Assembly: GCA_947500415.1 (NCBI GenBank)
Contig: CANMRT010000001.1
Location: 124,001-188,000, forward strand
Length of the DNA stretch: 64,000 nt
Direction of reading: 5' to 3'
Origin: an uncultured Roseicyclus sp.
Lineage (GTDB): Bacteria; Pseudomonadota; Alphaproteobacteria; Rhodobacterales; Rhodobacteraceae
Part shown: positions 45,901 through 55,450 of the stretch, one piece after another
Numbering within the stretch: position 1 is the first letter of the stretch
Layout: the number at the start of each line of letters is the position of its first letter
Program-made: the position numbers and the translations under genes
The notes under the pieces: model-generated
The model's database searches: none
Told to the model about the DNA's origin: nothing
The model's input: only the letters and a program-made list of their open reading frames with translations

Positions 45901-48900
45901 AATTGGAAGACGCCGTCATCCACGAAGCCCTGTTCATTGCGGCGGATCAAGACATTTTGCTGAGCACCACCTACGATGAAGAACGCAAGCGTGTGAAGGT
46001 GTTCTCGCGTGCGCGGGATGTCGAAGATGAGTGGATACTGCGCTGCGAGGCGCGCGTGCGCATGCTTGACCTTCCCGCGCCTGCGGTTCGCAAAATTGAT
46101 GTAGGCAAAGCCGGGCTCTTCGAGGTGCCGACATCTTATGTCTATGAGCCGGGTGTTGAAGGCACTTTCATCAACTACGGCGCCACGTTCCAGACCGTAG
46201 ATGCGCTTAGCCTGTCGCGTTCGAAAACCTACGCATCCGTCAATCTGCGTGAAGAGCTCAAAGACAGCACATTGAACTTCCACGTTCATCCGACCGTTCT
46301 GGATGGCTGTCTTCAGGTGATCGAGCCAAGCATGCGCATTGATCGCGTCAATCGTGGACGCAGTGTTACCGATCCCATGTCATTGCCAATTGGCTTCAAA
46401 CGTCTGCGCTTGTATCAGGACTTCCCCGACTCCGTGCTCCTGGAATCTCGACAGCTTAGTGCGTCTGAGAACAAGGATTGGACCGGCAGTTTTGATGTGC
46501 GCGATCCCGACGGGCGTATGTTGATGAGCGTTGAAGACGTGCAAGTTCGCGTCATTCCGTCCAACATCACCGAAAGCACGGACGAGGAGCATCCTGCCCA
46601 CATCGTGCGGCAAGACATCGTTGAACTGCGCGGGAACGCGGAATTGGCACCTGAGGCTGGTCAGTGGATTGTTCTTGAAGACGCGCCCGGTTCGGCGACG
46701 AAGATTGCGGGTGCGCTTGCCGTCGCCGGAGCAGAGGTCCGCTCAATCCCACGTGGAGAATTGGGTGACGACGCGAGCGGCGGATTGCTCGACCTTATCG
46801 GAGATGCGTTAGAAGAGGGCGCGGTGGACGGCATTGTCGTGACGTGGCCGCTTGACCTGCCGCGTTTCGACGACAGCACCGATCCGGATGCCCTATTTGC
46901 CCCAATCGAGGCCTGTGTAACGGACATGATCGCATTGGGTGACATGATGGACTATGCACGCGGCGGTACAAATGGTCTGCCGCAGATTGTTGTACTTACG
47001 TCAGGCGCTTATCCCGAAGCTAAGGATCATTCTGCCGGTGCAAGTATCCTTACCCAGATGCCGATGGCTGCATTGGCGCGGGGACTGGCCACCGAAACGC
47101 CCGAATACAAGGTGCGGGTCATTGACGGTGATGGCGATACCCTTGCTCGGCCAGATATTCTAGCTCGTCACATCCTGACTCCATCCCCCGAAAGCGAGCT
47201 GATCCTGAAGGACGACCGCCGGTTCGTGCCGCGCCTTCAACGGATTGCCGCCAACGATCTGGATCCCAAGCTCTTGTTAGTCCCGGCTACGGATCGCGAC
47301 ACCAATTTCCACCTAACGATGCGCAATCCCGGTGTCATCGACCATTTGGGCCTGTTTGAAGTCCCGCTTGAACCTGTTGGTGCGGATCAGGTGCGCTTGC
47401 GGATCTCGGCTGTTGGCCTGAACTTTCGCGATATCATGGCCGTAACCGGCCTATTGCCGGCGGAGGCCGAACCGGAACCTGCGTGGCAGCAGTTGGGCTT
47501 GGAATTTGGGGCTGTGGTTGAAAGCGTCGGGGCCAAAGTGTCCGACCTGAAGCCAGGCGACCGGGTTATGGGGCTGGGCAAGCGGTGCCTGCAACGGTTC
47601 ATGACGGTTGATGCAGCCGCAGTTACGCCGTTGCCCGAAAATATCACCCTTGCCGAAGCCTCAACGATCCCAAGCGCCTTTGCCACGGCGCATTACGCGC
47701 TGAACCACGTGGGTCGGATGCGCAAGGGAGAGCGCGTCTTTATCCATGTGGCAACGGGCGGCGTCGGCACCGCAGCGGTGCAACTGGCACAAGCCGCCGG
47801 AGCTGAGATCTTTGCGACCGCCGGCAGTCCTGCGAAACGCAAACTGCTTCGCGACATGGGGGTTCATCACGTGATGGACTCACGCTCGCTTAAATTCGCA
47901 GATGACGTGATGCGGATTACAAAGGGCAAGGGCGTTGATATTCTGCTTAATTCACTGCCCGGCGACTACATCATCAAGGGGCTTGAGATCATGGCCCCCT
48001 ACGGTCGGTTCCTCGAAATCGGCAAGCGCGATGTCTATGAGGACGCCTCTATTGGGATGAAGGCTCTCCGTCGCAATGTCTCGCTTTCGGTGCTAGATCT
48101 GGCTGCGATGGGTCTGGAGCGCCCCGACCTGATGGAGGGACTGTTCGCAGAGCTAGCCGGCATGTTGGAAAACGGTCAGTTGACCCCGCTTCCCGTGACG
48201 GAGTTTCCGATCAGTCGGGCGAATGACGCGATCCGTTATATGAGCCAGGCCAAGCACATCGGGAAGGTCGTTGTCTCTCTCGAAGAAGATGACTTCCAAG
48301 TGCGCCGGGATCGTACGAGGCCTGTGCGTCTTGAAAAGAACGCATCCTATTTGATCACGGGTGGCACCGGCGGCTTCAGCCTGAGTGTTGCGGAGTGGTT
48401 GGCCAAGGCCGGGGCCGGACATCTCATTCTGGCGTCTCGATCAGGAACGGTGAAGGCGTCAAACGCGGGCTTCATCCGCAAGTTGGAGGCGTGGGGCGCA
48501 AAAGTTACCCCGGTGGCATTGGACGCCACCAATGAGGACGCCGTCATAGCACTCATGAAGGATTGCGACGCCAACGGCGCGCCAATGCGTGGCATCATCC
48601 ATGGTGCGGCTGTCATCAAGGACGGCATGGCCAATCAATTGACGCCCGAGATGATTACCGAAGTCCTTTCACCGAAAGTGCGCGGTGCCTGGGTGCTTCA
48701 TCGTGCCACCGAACAATGCGGGCTCAAGCTGGATTTCATGATCGGGTTTTCTTCGATTTCGCAGGTCATTGGCTCTGCCGGGCAGAGCAACTACATCGCC
48801 GGAAATGCGTTCCTTGATGCGCTTGCACACTACCGGTCATCGATGGGTCAGCCGGGCATGGCCATCGATTGGGGCGCAATCGCCGACGCGGGGTTCGTGG

Positions 48901-50606
48901 CGCAGAACAAGGCACTGGGATCCTATCTGGAAAGCGTCGGCCTGCACGGGCTGCACCGCAAAGACATTGCGCCCGCAATGGAGGTTGCCGCATCGCTGGA
49001 TGTTGCGAGCTTCGTATACTCGCGGGCCGATTGGCCGCAAATCGCGCGGGCCAACGCGGCCTTGGGAAGCACTCCCCGCATCGCATCGGTCTTGCAAGAA
49101 GACAAAGCTGGCGCGCAGGAAGTTCGGGTGCGCCTGATGCAGCTGGAAGGCGACGCGCTGATCGATGCAACGCGTGACTTTGTGACGGACGAACTTAGTG
49201 GCGTTCTCAAAATCGATAAGGCCGCTATCGAAACTGCCCGCCCCATGAGCGAACTTGGCCTCGACAGCTTGTCGTCCTTTGAATTGAAGGTGCGTATTGA
49301 GACGGCGCTGGATCAAGGCATGCCGATCTCGAAATTCCTGCAAGCGCCTTCAATCGACCAATTGGCAGACATGCTGGCGGTCGAAGTCGAGAAGATGAAA
49401 CTCGACGAGGCAGCAGTGGCTGAGCAAGCGGACAACGGCGAACAAACGACCGCCACAGTTTCTAAGCGACTGATGGCGACCAATCGACAGCGCGGGATGC
49501 TGCATGCGGCCGGATCATCGATGACGTCAGACGCCGTTCGGCAAGCGAATGAACATGAGACCACCCGAACATTGCCTGAGGCCGTCGATCGCAAGGCGAT
49601 CATGTCGGCGATCTGGCGGCTGAAGTTGCGCCATCCGCTGATCACAACTCGGATCGACGATGAAGGCGGCTTGAATTTCGATGGCTCAATCCCTGAAGTT
49701 GGCGATCGCGCCGACGCCGGAATGTTGCAGGCGTCAGCTGGCGAATTCGTGCGGATCTCTGTGCCCCAAGACGACCAGTGCACCCTCATCGTTCGGATGC
49801 ACGCCATTATTGGCGATGGGCGGGCTTGTGATGCGTTGGCCGACGACATTGTCATCCAGCTGGAAGGCGGCAGCTTACCGAAGCGCATGACGCAGCGCGC
49901 CCTCACCAGTGGACTATCGCGCGTGGCCTTCGATCCCGACGATCCGATTTGCCAGCAGGATCGCGGGTTCTGGTGGTACAGCCTCGCCGGGCATGGCGTT
50001 ATTAACCCCGTACCGTTCGCACGCCGCCAGCGCGCCTTGCTGCCCGGTTGGGCCGGCCGCAATCATGGGCCTGCAAAGTCCATTGACATCAAAGCTGGCT
50101 CTGACCTCTCTGAGGCCGAAATTCTAAGCGGATTTGTGACTTCCTTGCGCAATGCGACGAGTAGTCAGGGCGCGGTGCTAGTTGCGCGCAAGTCCCGCAC
50201 GTTGGCCAGTTCAGTCAACACTGAGGCCGCATCATTGTTCGAAGTCGAGCAACCCGTTTTGGTACCGGAAGCCGGGGCCGGGCCGATCGCGCGCGCAAAA
50301 CTTGACCGCGTCCTCGCCCACGCGGATGCGCATCTGACATTCGATTGCCACATGGCCGCGGTTGAATTTCGAGAGCTGTTTGACCCGACCGGTGCATCGC
50401 CGTTCCAAATTGCTTGGGAGCCAATGGCCGCTTCCTCAGGGGAAGAGGTTCCGGCGAGCGCCCTCGCAGACATTCGGTTGCGCCGGATGGACAAAGGCAC
50501 CATCCAGATGCTCTACGATCAGGACGTCATGGATCACGCCATGGCTGAAACAATTGCAACCGGCCTGAGCGTCCAGACCAAGTCGAAAGCCATGAGCAAT
50601 GTCTGA
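42972..50606 (+). CDS. Type I polyketide synthase, fully reducing, with C-terminal condensation-like segment
   Basis: A 2544-residue single-module synthase. KS spans about 13-437 with Cys185, His320 and His359. AT spans about 555-850 with Ser647 in GHSIGE and TAWHS at the specificity site. DH spans about 915-1195 with His945 (HRLGGDVIFP) and Asp1111. A non-catalytic KR-like spacer (about 1220-1430) has no methyltransferase motif. ER spans about 1445-1770 (ATGGVGTAAV). KR spans about 1790-2025 with TGGTGG, Ser1928 and Tyr1941. ACP spans about 2060-2140 with Ser2099 in LGLDSL. Residues 2165-2540 resemble a condensation domain, but HHxxxDG reads HAIIGDG (2277-2283). No thioesterase is present. 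The domain order matches mycobacterial Mas/Pks2. It likely builds a saturated acyl chain iteratively and hands it to the acyltransferase encoded nine bases downstream. Confidence 0.92.
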   Translation: MNTQSSRFPVGSTDPIAIVGMACNLPGGNHTPDEFWSFLLKKQCGITEIPADRWDKVASYDPNPHAIAKAVSKWGGFVDSIRDFDAKFFGISPREAASMDPQQRMVLHGAIEAIWDAQIPLEDLSRGSTGVFIGISQSDYRVIQEMRVTSAEAFAGTGYALCINANRISHRLNLKGPSLAVDTACSSSLMALDQAVHNLRSGACDVALVGGVNSLIHPSPFLAFSKAGMISPTGELSTFDASANGFVRGEGMGMVVLKPLGHAVANGDRIHGVIHATSTNQDGGTNTITAPSQASQIGMLRNLMRQVEVSADQIGYVEAHGTGTPVGDPIEAGAIGTVIGQNSPDLPVWVGSSKANVGHLESGAGITGLIKATLAVKHGIVPPNIRFKKANPNIPFDALNLRVPVDAEPFPETGGDRYAVVNSFGFGGANASVLISSAPTGVEAPRPALIAKPAEVETPSKRLPLFFPLSAASQDALQANAAALLKAMRAKGELAQTSLPDLSAALATKRGHLMRRVVVLARSERELKTALKRIAAGDFDAENIVAGQVKAARKLCFTFSGQGSQWWAMARDLLEHNATFADAVAAFDAEFQPVAGWSIREELLRDREQSRIDDTTVTQPGLFAIQYGLAAVWAELGIQPDMVIGHSIGEAAASHVAGGLSLKGAAKFLSKRGAIRDQLGQKGAMAAIGMQPDDVEAILPPDGKLGIAAVNGPGSTTISGDFDALHDFVEEFQMLRPDTFIRALAVDTAWHSYHLDAGEAWFRREMSNIDWSVPQLPFISTVTAQPETRFDTDYGWLNLRRPVNFQGAVETAVDMGATTFLELGPAATLAGPTRSTTLEKGADATVLSSLTRKGGDFDAVARAAATLFVEGSDLDWGQIAGSPSVHVELPRYVWQMEEFWQDSEESRDVLLKPVKHPFLGQRNRAQSTSWLSEINLKAYDFLKDHRLGGDVIFPAAGYVDTIVAVCRELFGTSGVLELEDAVIHEALFIAADQDILLSTTYDEERKRVKVFSRARDVEDEWILRCEARVRMLDLPAPAVRKIDVGKAGLFEVPTSYVYEPGVEGTFINYGATFQTVDALSLSRSKTYASVNLREELKDSTLNFHVHPTVLDGCLQVIEPSMRIDRVNRGRSVTDPMSLPIGFKRLRLYQDFPDSVLLESRQLSASENKDWTGSFDVRDPDGRMLMSVEDVQVRVIPSNITESTDEEHPAHIVRQDIVELRGNAELAPEAGQWIVLEDAPGSATKIAGALAVAGAEVRSIPRGELGDDASGGLLDLIGDALEEGAVDGIVVTWPLDLPRFDDSTDPDALFAPIEACVTDMIALGDMMDYARGGTNGLPQIVVLTSGAYPEAKDHSAGASILTQMPMAALARGLATETPEYKVRVIDGDGDTLARPDILARHILTPSPESELILKDDRRFVPRLQRIAANDLDPKLLLVPATDRDTNFHLTMRNPGVIDHLGLFEVPLEPVGADQVRLRISAVGLNFRDIMAVTGLLPAEAEPEPAWQQLGLEFGAVVESVGAKVSDLKPGDRVMGLGKRCLQRFMTVDAAAVTPLPENITLAEASTIPSAFATAHYALNHVGRMRKGERVFIHVATGGVGTAAVQLAQAAGAEIFATAGSPAKRKLLRDMGVHHVMDSRSLKFADDVMRITKGKGVDILLNSLPGDYIIKGLEIMAPYGRFLEIGKRDVYEDASIGMKALRRNVSLSVLDLAAMGLERPDLMEGLFAELAGMLENGQLTPLPVTEFPISRANDAIRYMSQAKHIGKVVVSLEEDDFQVRRDRTRPVRLEKNASYLITGGTGGFSLSVAEWLAKAGAGHLILASRSGTVKASNAGFIRKLEAWGAKVTPVALDATNEDAVIALMKDCDANGAPMRGIIHGAAVIKDGMANQLTPEMITEVLSPKVRGAWVLHRATEQCGLKLDFMIGFSSISQVIGSAGQSNYIAGNAFLDALAHYRSSMGQPGMAIDWGAIADAGFVAQNKALGSYLESVGLHGLHRKDIAPAMEVAASLDVASFVYSRADWPQIARANAALGSTPRIASVLQEDKAGAQEVRVRLMQLEGDALIDATRDFVTDELSGVLKIDKAAIETARPMSELGLDSLSSFELKVRIETALDQGMPISKFLQAPSIDQLADMLAVEVEKMKLDEAAVAEQADNGEQTTATVSKRLMATNRQRGMLHAAGSSMTSDAVRQANEHETTRTLPEAVDRKAIMSAIWRLKLRHPLITTRIDDEGGLNFDGSIPEVGDRADAGMLQASAGEFVRISVPQDDQCTLIVRMHAIIGDGRACDALADDIVIQLEGGSLPKRMTQRALTSGLSRVAFDPDDPICQQDRGFWWYSLAGHGVINPVPFARRQRALLPGWAGRNHGPAKSIDIKAGSDLSEAEILSGFVTSLRNATSSQGAVLVARKSRTLASSVNTEAASLFEVEQPVLVPEAGAGPIARAKLDRVLAHADAHLTFDCHMAAVEFRELFDPTGASPFQIAWEPMAASSGEEVPASALADIRLRRMDKGTIQMLYDQDVMDHAMAETIATGLSVQTKSKAMSNV

Positions 50607-50615
50607 GGCATCCGG

Positions 50616-52001
50616 ATGATCAGCGTTGGCCGCGGGCGTTCTGGTCGGACGGAAGCGGCGCGCGCCCTTGTTCAACCTGTGTCGATTTGGCAGGAAACTC
50701 TGCTGAAATTCGAAGAAGATCCGCAGTGCACGGACGATTTCCGGCACATGCTTTTGTTAAGCCACACGACCTTGGTCAAACCAAGGCTGGACAGGCGTCG
50801 ACTTCAGCGTGCGCTGGACAAGGTATTTCTTCGGCACGACAGCCTCAGAATTCGGTTCGAACGGATCAAGGGCAAATGGCGTGCAGTTGTTGCTCCGCCG
50901 GGGCCAGTCGAAATCGTAGAAATCGACGCAAGCAACGCCGACCCGGTCGCTTTCAATGCTGCGATCATGGAGACCGCCAACAAACCATTACCGCTTATCG
51001 GTGGACCGATGGCAGAGGTCGTCTTGGTCAGGGGAGGGGTGCATGGCGATGCAGTCATTGCGCGGGTGCATCACGCCATTTCCGACGGTTTCGGAATGGT
51101 TGTTCTGTTTGAAGATTTGTTCAAATACCTCATGGGCTTGCCGGTTTTGGAGCGTGCAGTCAGCCATGCCGATTACATCACGAATTTTCAGTCGCCCCCG
51201 CCAGCCCGGGTCGCCGAGATAGAGGCATTCTGGGCTGAGCTACATCGTGACTTTCCCAAAACGCCAGTGCTTGGTCGCCTTACGAAAGGCCGAACCAACC
51301 CGCCCCCAATCTTGGGTGAACGCATCATGCGCACCCTAACACTGATGCTGTCAAAGCGCGCCCAAGAGCGTTTGAAGGCTTTGTCCACTAAGCTGAACGT
51401 ACCAAAGACTACCTTGATCTTTGCCACCCACTATCAAGCAGTTTGCGAGAGCTTTGATCTGGACCGGGTCGCCTTCATGTCCCATGTCACCCGCTCCGAC
51501 CCCAGATTGGCGACCTTCATGGGTGACCACACCCTTGATCCGCTTCTGATATACACCCGCGTTGCGCGTGCAGATTTTCAAAGTGCCATTGTCGAATTGA
51601 GCCAAACTTACATGAAGGTCATGGCGCATCTTCCGTCAAATACGGCGCGGTTAGGCACGGACTATTGGGACCATTTAGTTGCACAGGGATCATATCCCGG
51701 CCAATTTTCGGCCTACCAACCCCGTGCTGTTTCCAGGGAGGATAAGTCGCTCTTCAAACAGGCTTTTCGCAGCCCTTTGGGAACAGAATTTAGTCTTGGA
51801 CCCTATAAGGTTTCTGCGGTCGAGGCTGGGCGATCGACCCGGATATCGTTCGATCTGCAGATTAAGATCGACCCGTTGGATCCCGCAACGATAAGGCTTC
51901 GGTTCGATAAGCTGTCGCTTGATGATCATGAGGTTCAAAAGGTGGCCGATACGATGAGCGACCTGTTGGGTGTTGAATTCGTCGAGGCGGATCTTTCATG
52001 A
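50616..52001 (+). CDS. Condensation-domain acyltransferase (Pap/WS-DGAT-like)
   Basis: A 461-residue stand-alone protein of the condensation/chloramphenicol-acetyltransferase superfamily with intact catalytic HHAISDG at 152-158. Family members include NRPS condensation domains, mycobacterial polyketide-associated PapA acyltransferases and wax-ester synthases. Next to a PKS lacking a thioesterase, it most likely moves the ACP-bound chain onto a hydroxyl or amine acceptor. It starts 9 bp after the PKS stop and its own stop overlaps the sulfotransferase gene by ATGA. The C-terminal half lacks an obvious DFGWG. The acceptor is unknown. Confidence 0.85.
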   Translation: MISVGRGRSGRTEAARALVQPVSIWQETLLKFEEDPQCTDDFRHMLLLSHTTLVKPRLDRRRLQRALDKVFLRHDSLRIRFERIKGKWRAVVAPPGPVEIVEIDASNADPVAFNAAIMETANKPLPLIGGPMAEVVLVRGGVHGDAVIARVHHAISDGFGMVVLFEDLFKYLMGLPVLERAVSHADYITNFQSPPPARVAEIEAFWAELHRDFPKTPVLGRLTKGRTNPPPILGERIMRTLTLMLSKRAQERLKALSTKLNVPKTTLIFATHYQAVCESFDLDRVAFMSHVTRSDPRLATFMGDHTLDPLLIYTRVARADFQSAIVELSQTYMKVMAHLPSNTARLGTDYWDHLVAQGSYPGQFSAYQPRAVSREDKSLFKQAFRSPLGTEFSLGPYKVSAVEAGRSTRISFDLQIKIDPLDPATIRLRFDKLSLDDHEVQKVADTMSDLLGVEFVEADLS

Positions 52002-53176
52002 CGGCACCTCAACAAAAGACCCGCAAGATCACTGCGCGCGACGAGGACTACAAACCGTTCGAGCTGCGGCTGTGGCACGGCATTTCTCTGGATGTTTGGC
52101 TGCGGTTGATGCGCGGTCGCTGGGGCAAAGTCTCTCCCCGACGCTATCCCTTGCTGACCACCATCACGTTGATCTCGGCCGCCACGCTTGTGAAAAAGGG
52201 CTTGGTGCAGGCGATCTACGGGCGTCGTCTTGCGCAGGTTCGGATCGAACCCGATCCCGTCTTTATCCTGGGCCATTTTCGTAGTGGAACGACATGGCTG
52301 CATGAAACACTGGCCGCTGACCCGGCATTCTGCGGACCATCGTCGATGGCGTGCTTTCACCCAGATGGATTTCTGTTGGGGCGCGGGTTGTCCCGCGCAA
52401 TCATGGCCCTTCTTGCACCCAAGAAACGGCCGATGGACAACGTGACCGTTGATCAGGACTCGATGCAGGAAGACGAAGTTGGCTTGCTGATGTCGGGGGG
52501 ACCCACGCCGTATCAAAGCCTGCTGCTGCCCTGCGAGCCGGAAGACAGCTTTCCGCCGCCCACCACTGGTCAGATGACATCTGACCAAGCCGATGAATTT
52601 CGCCGGATCTGGATGGGCTTCCTGCGCAAACTGCAATTCTGCCATCCAGGCAAACGCCTGCTGCTGAAGTCGCCGCTCCATACAGTGCGCGTCGATGAGA
52701 TCGTGCGCCTATTTCCGAATGCGAAGTTCATTCATATCGTTCGTGATCCCTACAACATCTTTGTCTCCAACCGCAAAACGATGTCTTCGATGCTGGTGTC
52801 GCAGGGCCTGCAAGACCGCATCCCTACCGATGAAGTGCTGCAAGAGCTTGGGCTGGCCAATTTTGTTCGCTTCCACGACCAGTTCGACGAAACCAAGCGC
52901 GTCATTCCATCCGAAAACTTGGTCACAATTCGCTACGAAGACCTCCGGGTCGATGTGCCTGGAACCATTCGTGGGGTCTACGACAAGCTAAAATTGGGCA
53001 ACTTCGACGATGTCGCGGACATCTATGAGAAGAAGGCCGAACAAGCGCGCACGTACAAGACAAACACATTCGGGATCGATGCGGATGTGGTGGAAGTGGT
53101 CGACACGCATTGGCATCAATACTTCGAACAATACGGATACCTGAAAGCTGCTGATCGTCCCGGTGGGGTCGCATGA
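51998..53176 (+). CDS. PAPS-dependent sulfotransferase
   Basis: A 392-residue sulfotransferase. The 5'-phosphosulfate loop GHFRSGTTWL (92-101) and the 3'-phosphate site IVRDPYNIFVSNRK (247-260, Arg249 and Ser257) bind PAPS. A semi-hydrophobic stretch near 50-72 may touch the membrane. It transfers sulfate to a hydroxyl (or amine) of a small molecule or lipid. ATGA overlaps on both sides join it to the acyltransferase and the MMPL exporter, strong evidence of a shared product. Confidence 0.9.
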   Translation: MTAPQQKTRKITARDEDYKPFELRLWHGISLDVWLRLMRGRWGKVSPRRYPLLTTITLISAATLVKKGLVQAIYGRRLAQVRIEPDPVFILGHFRSGTTWLHETLAADPAFCGPSSMACFHPDGFLLGRGLSRAIMALLAPKKRPMDNVTVDQDSMQEDEVGLLMSGGPTPYQSLLLPCEPEDSFPPPTTGQMTSDQADEFRRIWMGFLRKLQFCHPGKRLLLKSPLHTVRVDEIVRLFPNAKFIHIVRDPYNIFVSNRKTMSSMLVSQGLQDRIPTDEVLQELGLANFVRFHDQFDETKRVIPSENLVTIRYEDLRVDVPGTIRGVYDKLKLGNFDDVADIYEKKAEQARTYKTNTFGIDADVVEVVDTHWHQYFEQYGYLKAADRPGGVA

Positions 53177-55449
53177 ACGCTGCCAACCGGGTTGCCGCGG
53201 TCCTGCTACGTTTCAATTGGATTGCACTTATCGGACTGGCCATGGTGTTGGCGTTTCTGGCGATGGGGGTCGGACGCCTTCAAGTATCGTCGGACACACG
53301 GGCGTTTTTTGGTAGCGGCAATCAAGATTATGAAGACCTCCGCATGGTGGAGGACGCCTACACGCGGCCTATCACGTTGCTGCTTGCGATTGTCCCTCCG
53401 GACGGTGCGGCATTTGCTCCGTCAACTTTGGAGGTGCTGCGGCAATTTACCGATGATGCGTGGCAGGTGCCTTACGTCTTGCGCGTGGATTCGCCAGTCA
53501 ACCACATGCACACCTTCGCGGACGGTGAAGACATTTTTGTCGAACCAATGCTGGACGAGTTTGACGACATCACGCCCGAGATGGCCGCCCGGTTTGCTGA
53601 ATTGGCCATGGGCTCGGATGGTTTGCGCAACACGCTTTTGTCCGAGAACGGCGATGTCTTCGGGATCACAATTCGCGTTGTTTTGCCCGACGGAGAAGCG
53701 GGCGCAGCCGATACGATAGAAGCTCATGTGCGCGAGATGGGCCAACGTTGGGAGGCCGAAAACGACGGCTGGAGTGTTCACACTCTGGGTGGGCTCTTGG
53801 CGAACTCGTTGCTGCGGCAAGTGGCGCTTGAAGATATCCGGTATCTGGTGCCGCTGGCCTTTCTGGCCGCGATGGGGTTTCTGACCCTCGCCCTGGGCTC
53901 GCTCAGATCGGTGGCGGTCACGATCCTGGTCTTGGCAGTTTCAACACTTGCGACGTTCGGCTTTGCGGGTTGGATTGGGGTCTCGCTCAGTGCTGGAACG
54001 GCCATCAGCCCGCTTGCCGTGATGGTGTTGGTGTCGACGTCTTGCGTGCACATCATCATCAGCACGGTTCGCGCCGCCCAATCAGGCCGGGATGCACAGC
54101 CCTTCGACCTGGCAATCCGTGAGAACTTGGCCCCCGTTACGGTCAGCCACCTGACGACGGCATTCGGGTTTCTGTGCCTTAACTTCGCGCCCTCCCCACC
54201 CCTGGCCAACATGGGGACAATCGTGGCGTTTGGAATGGTCTTCGGGCTTGTAGCCGTGTTCGTGATCCTGCCCACGTTCTTCCGAAAAAAACCACCAATT
54301 GGCACCGGTCGTTTGATGGTAACGCCGAACGGCATGCGCAAATTTGCGGATTGGGTCCTGCGGACAAGCCGCATCTGGCTGGTCGTCTTTCCTGTGTTAG
54401 CTATGTTTGCGCTCTATGGTGTCAGCCGCATCGAATTCAACGATAACGTCATCCGTTACTTTGATGACCGCTATGAATTGCGCCAGGACGCCGAGGTTAT
54501 CCAAAACCGGCTGACGGGGCTGGAAAATCTGCAATTCTCATTGCCGGCGCCAGCAGGGGCAAGCGTATTCGACCCCGACTACCTACGCGCGATGGATCGC
54601 TTTGCCGATTGGCTACAGGTCCAGCCAGACGTGGTCTCTGTCTCAGCGCTCAGCAACATCATCGAAAGCATCAACCTTTCGATGAATGATGATGACCCCG
54701 ATGCCCAAGCCATTGCCGATACTCAGGAGGGAAACGCGCAGCTTCTGATGTTCTATGAACTGTCATTGCCCGTTGGCATGGATATGAACACACTGCTGGA
54801 TGTAGATCGTAGGAATTCCCTGGTCAGCGTTACCGTCCGGGCGCCGCATGCCCGTGATTTGCGCGCCCTTGCCGTTCGAGCTGAGGCATGGCTGGCCGAG
54901 AACGAAGGCGAGATCGCATCCCGGGCCACGGGGTTGTCGATTGCATTCGCGCGGATATCTGAACGCAACAACAGCCAGATGTTGACCGGATTTCTTGTCG
55001 TCCTTTGTCTTGTATCGCTAACCTTGGTCGTCACGTTGCGCAGCCTTCGATATGGCCTGATCAGCTTGATTCCCAACCTGTTCCCAGCGCTGTTGGCGTT
55101 CGGGCTTTGGGGTATGATCCTGGGAGATGTGAACCTGGGGTCGACCGTGGTGACGACCATGACCTTTGGCATCGTGGTCGACGACACCGTGCATTTCCTG
55201 ATGCACTACTTGCGGTGTCGTAGGAGGAATATGCCAAGTGCCGCCGCCCTCGAAGAGACGTTCTCGGTTGTTGGCTCTTCCATAATGCTCACTTCGCTTG
55301 CCTTGATTTTGGGCTTCGCTATCATGGCAGCTTCAGGATTTGCCATAAATCAACATATTGGATTGTTGACAGCTATCGTGGTGTTTTTTGCGCTGCTGTC
55401 AGACTTATTTTTCCTGCCAGCAGTGCTGGTTAGACTCCGGAGTAATTGA
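53173..55449 (+). CDS. MMPL/RND-family lipid exporter
   Basis: A 758-residue inner-membrane protein with two repeats, each having one helix, a large periplasmic domain, then five helices. The first helix is at about 14-32, helices 2-6 lie about 225-370, the second half starts near 395, and the last helices lie about 600-755. The layout matches MmpL and hopanoid/lipid RND exporters rather than the larger drug pumps. The ATG lies in the sulfotransferase stop (ATGA). It likely moves the finished sulfated lipid out of the inner membrane, as MmpL8 does for mycobacterial sulfolipid precursors; that analogy is inferred. Confidence 0.9.
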   Translation: MNAANRVAAVLLRFNWIALIGLAMVLAFLAMGVGRLQVSSDTRAFFGSGNQDYEDLRMVEDAYTRPITLLLAIVPPDGAAFAPSTLEVLRQFTDDAWQVPYVLRVDSPVNHMHTFADGEDIFVEPMLDEFDDITPEMAARFAELAMGSDGLRNTLLSENGDVFGITIRVVLPDGEAGAADTIEAHVREMGQRWEAENDGWSVHTLGGLLANSLLRQVALEDIRYLVPLAFLAAMGFLTLALGSLRSVAVTILVLAVSTLATFGFAGWIGVSLSAGTAISPLAVMVLVSTSCVHIIISTVRAAQSGRDAQPFDLAIRENLAPVTVSHLTTAFGFLCLNFAPSPPLANMGTIVAFGMVFGLVAVFVILPTFFRKKPPIGTGRLMVTPNGMRKFADWVLRTSRIWLVVFPVLAMFALYGVSRIEFNDNVIRYFDDRYELRQDAEVIQNRLTGLENLQFSLPAPAGASVFDPDYLRAMDRFADWLQVQPDVVSVSALSNIIESINLSMNDDDPDAQAIADTQEGNAQLLMFYELSLPVGMDMNTLLDVDRRNSLVSVTVRAPHARDLRALAVRAEAWLAENEGEIASRATGLSIAFARISERNNSQMLTGFLVVLCLVSLTLVVTLRSLRYGLISLIPNLFPALLAFGLWGMILGDVNLGSTVVTTMTFGIVVDDTVHFLMHYLRCRRRNMPSAAALEETFSVVGSSIMLTSLALILGFAIMAASGFAINQHIGLLTAIVVFFALLSDLFFLPAVLVRLRSN

Positions 55450-55450
55450 G

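Noticed and set aside
42972-50606. Methyltransferase domain in the PKS spacer (about residues 1200-1440)
   Set aside because: No SAM-binding glycine motif; the region reads like the structural half of a ketoreductase.
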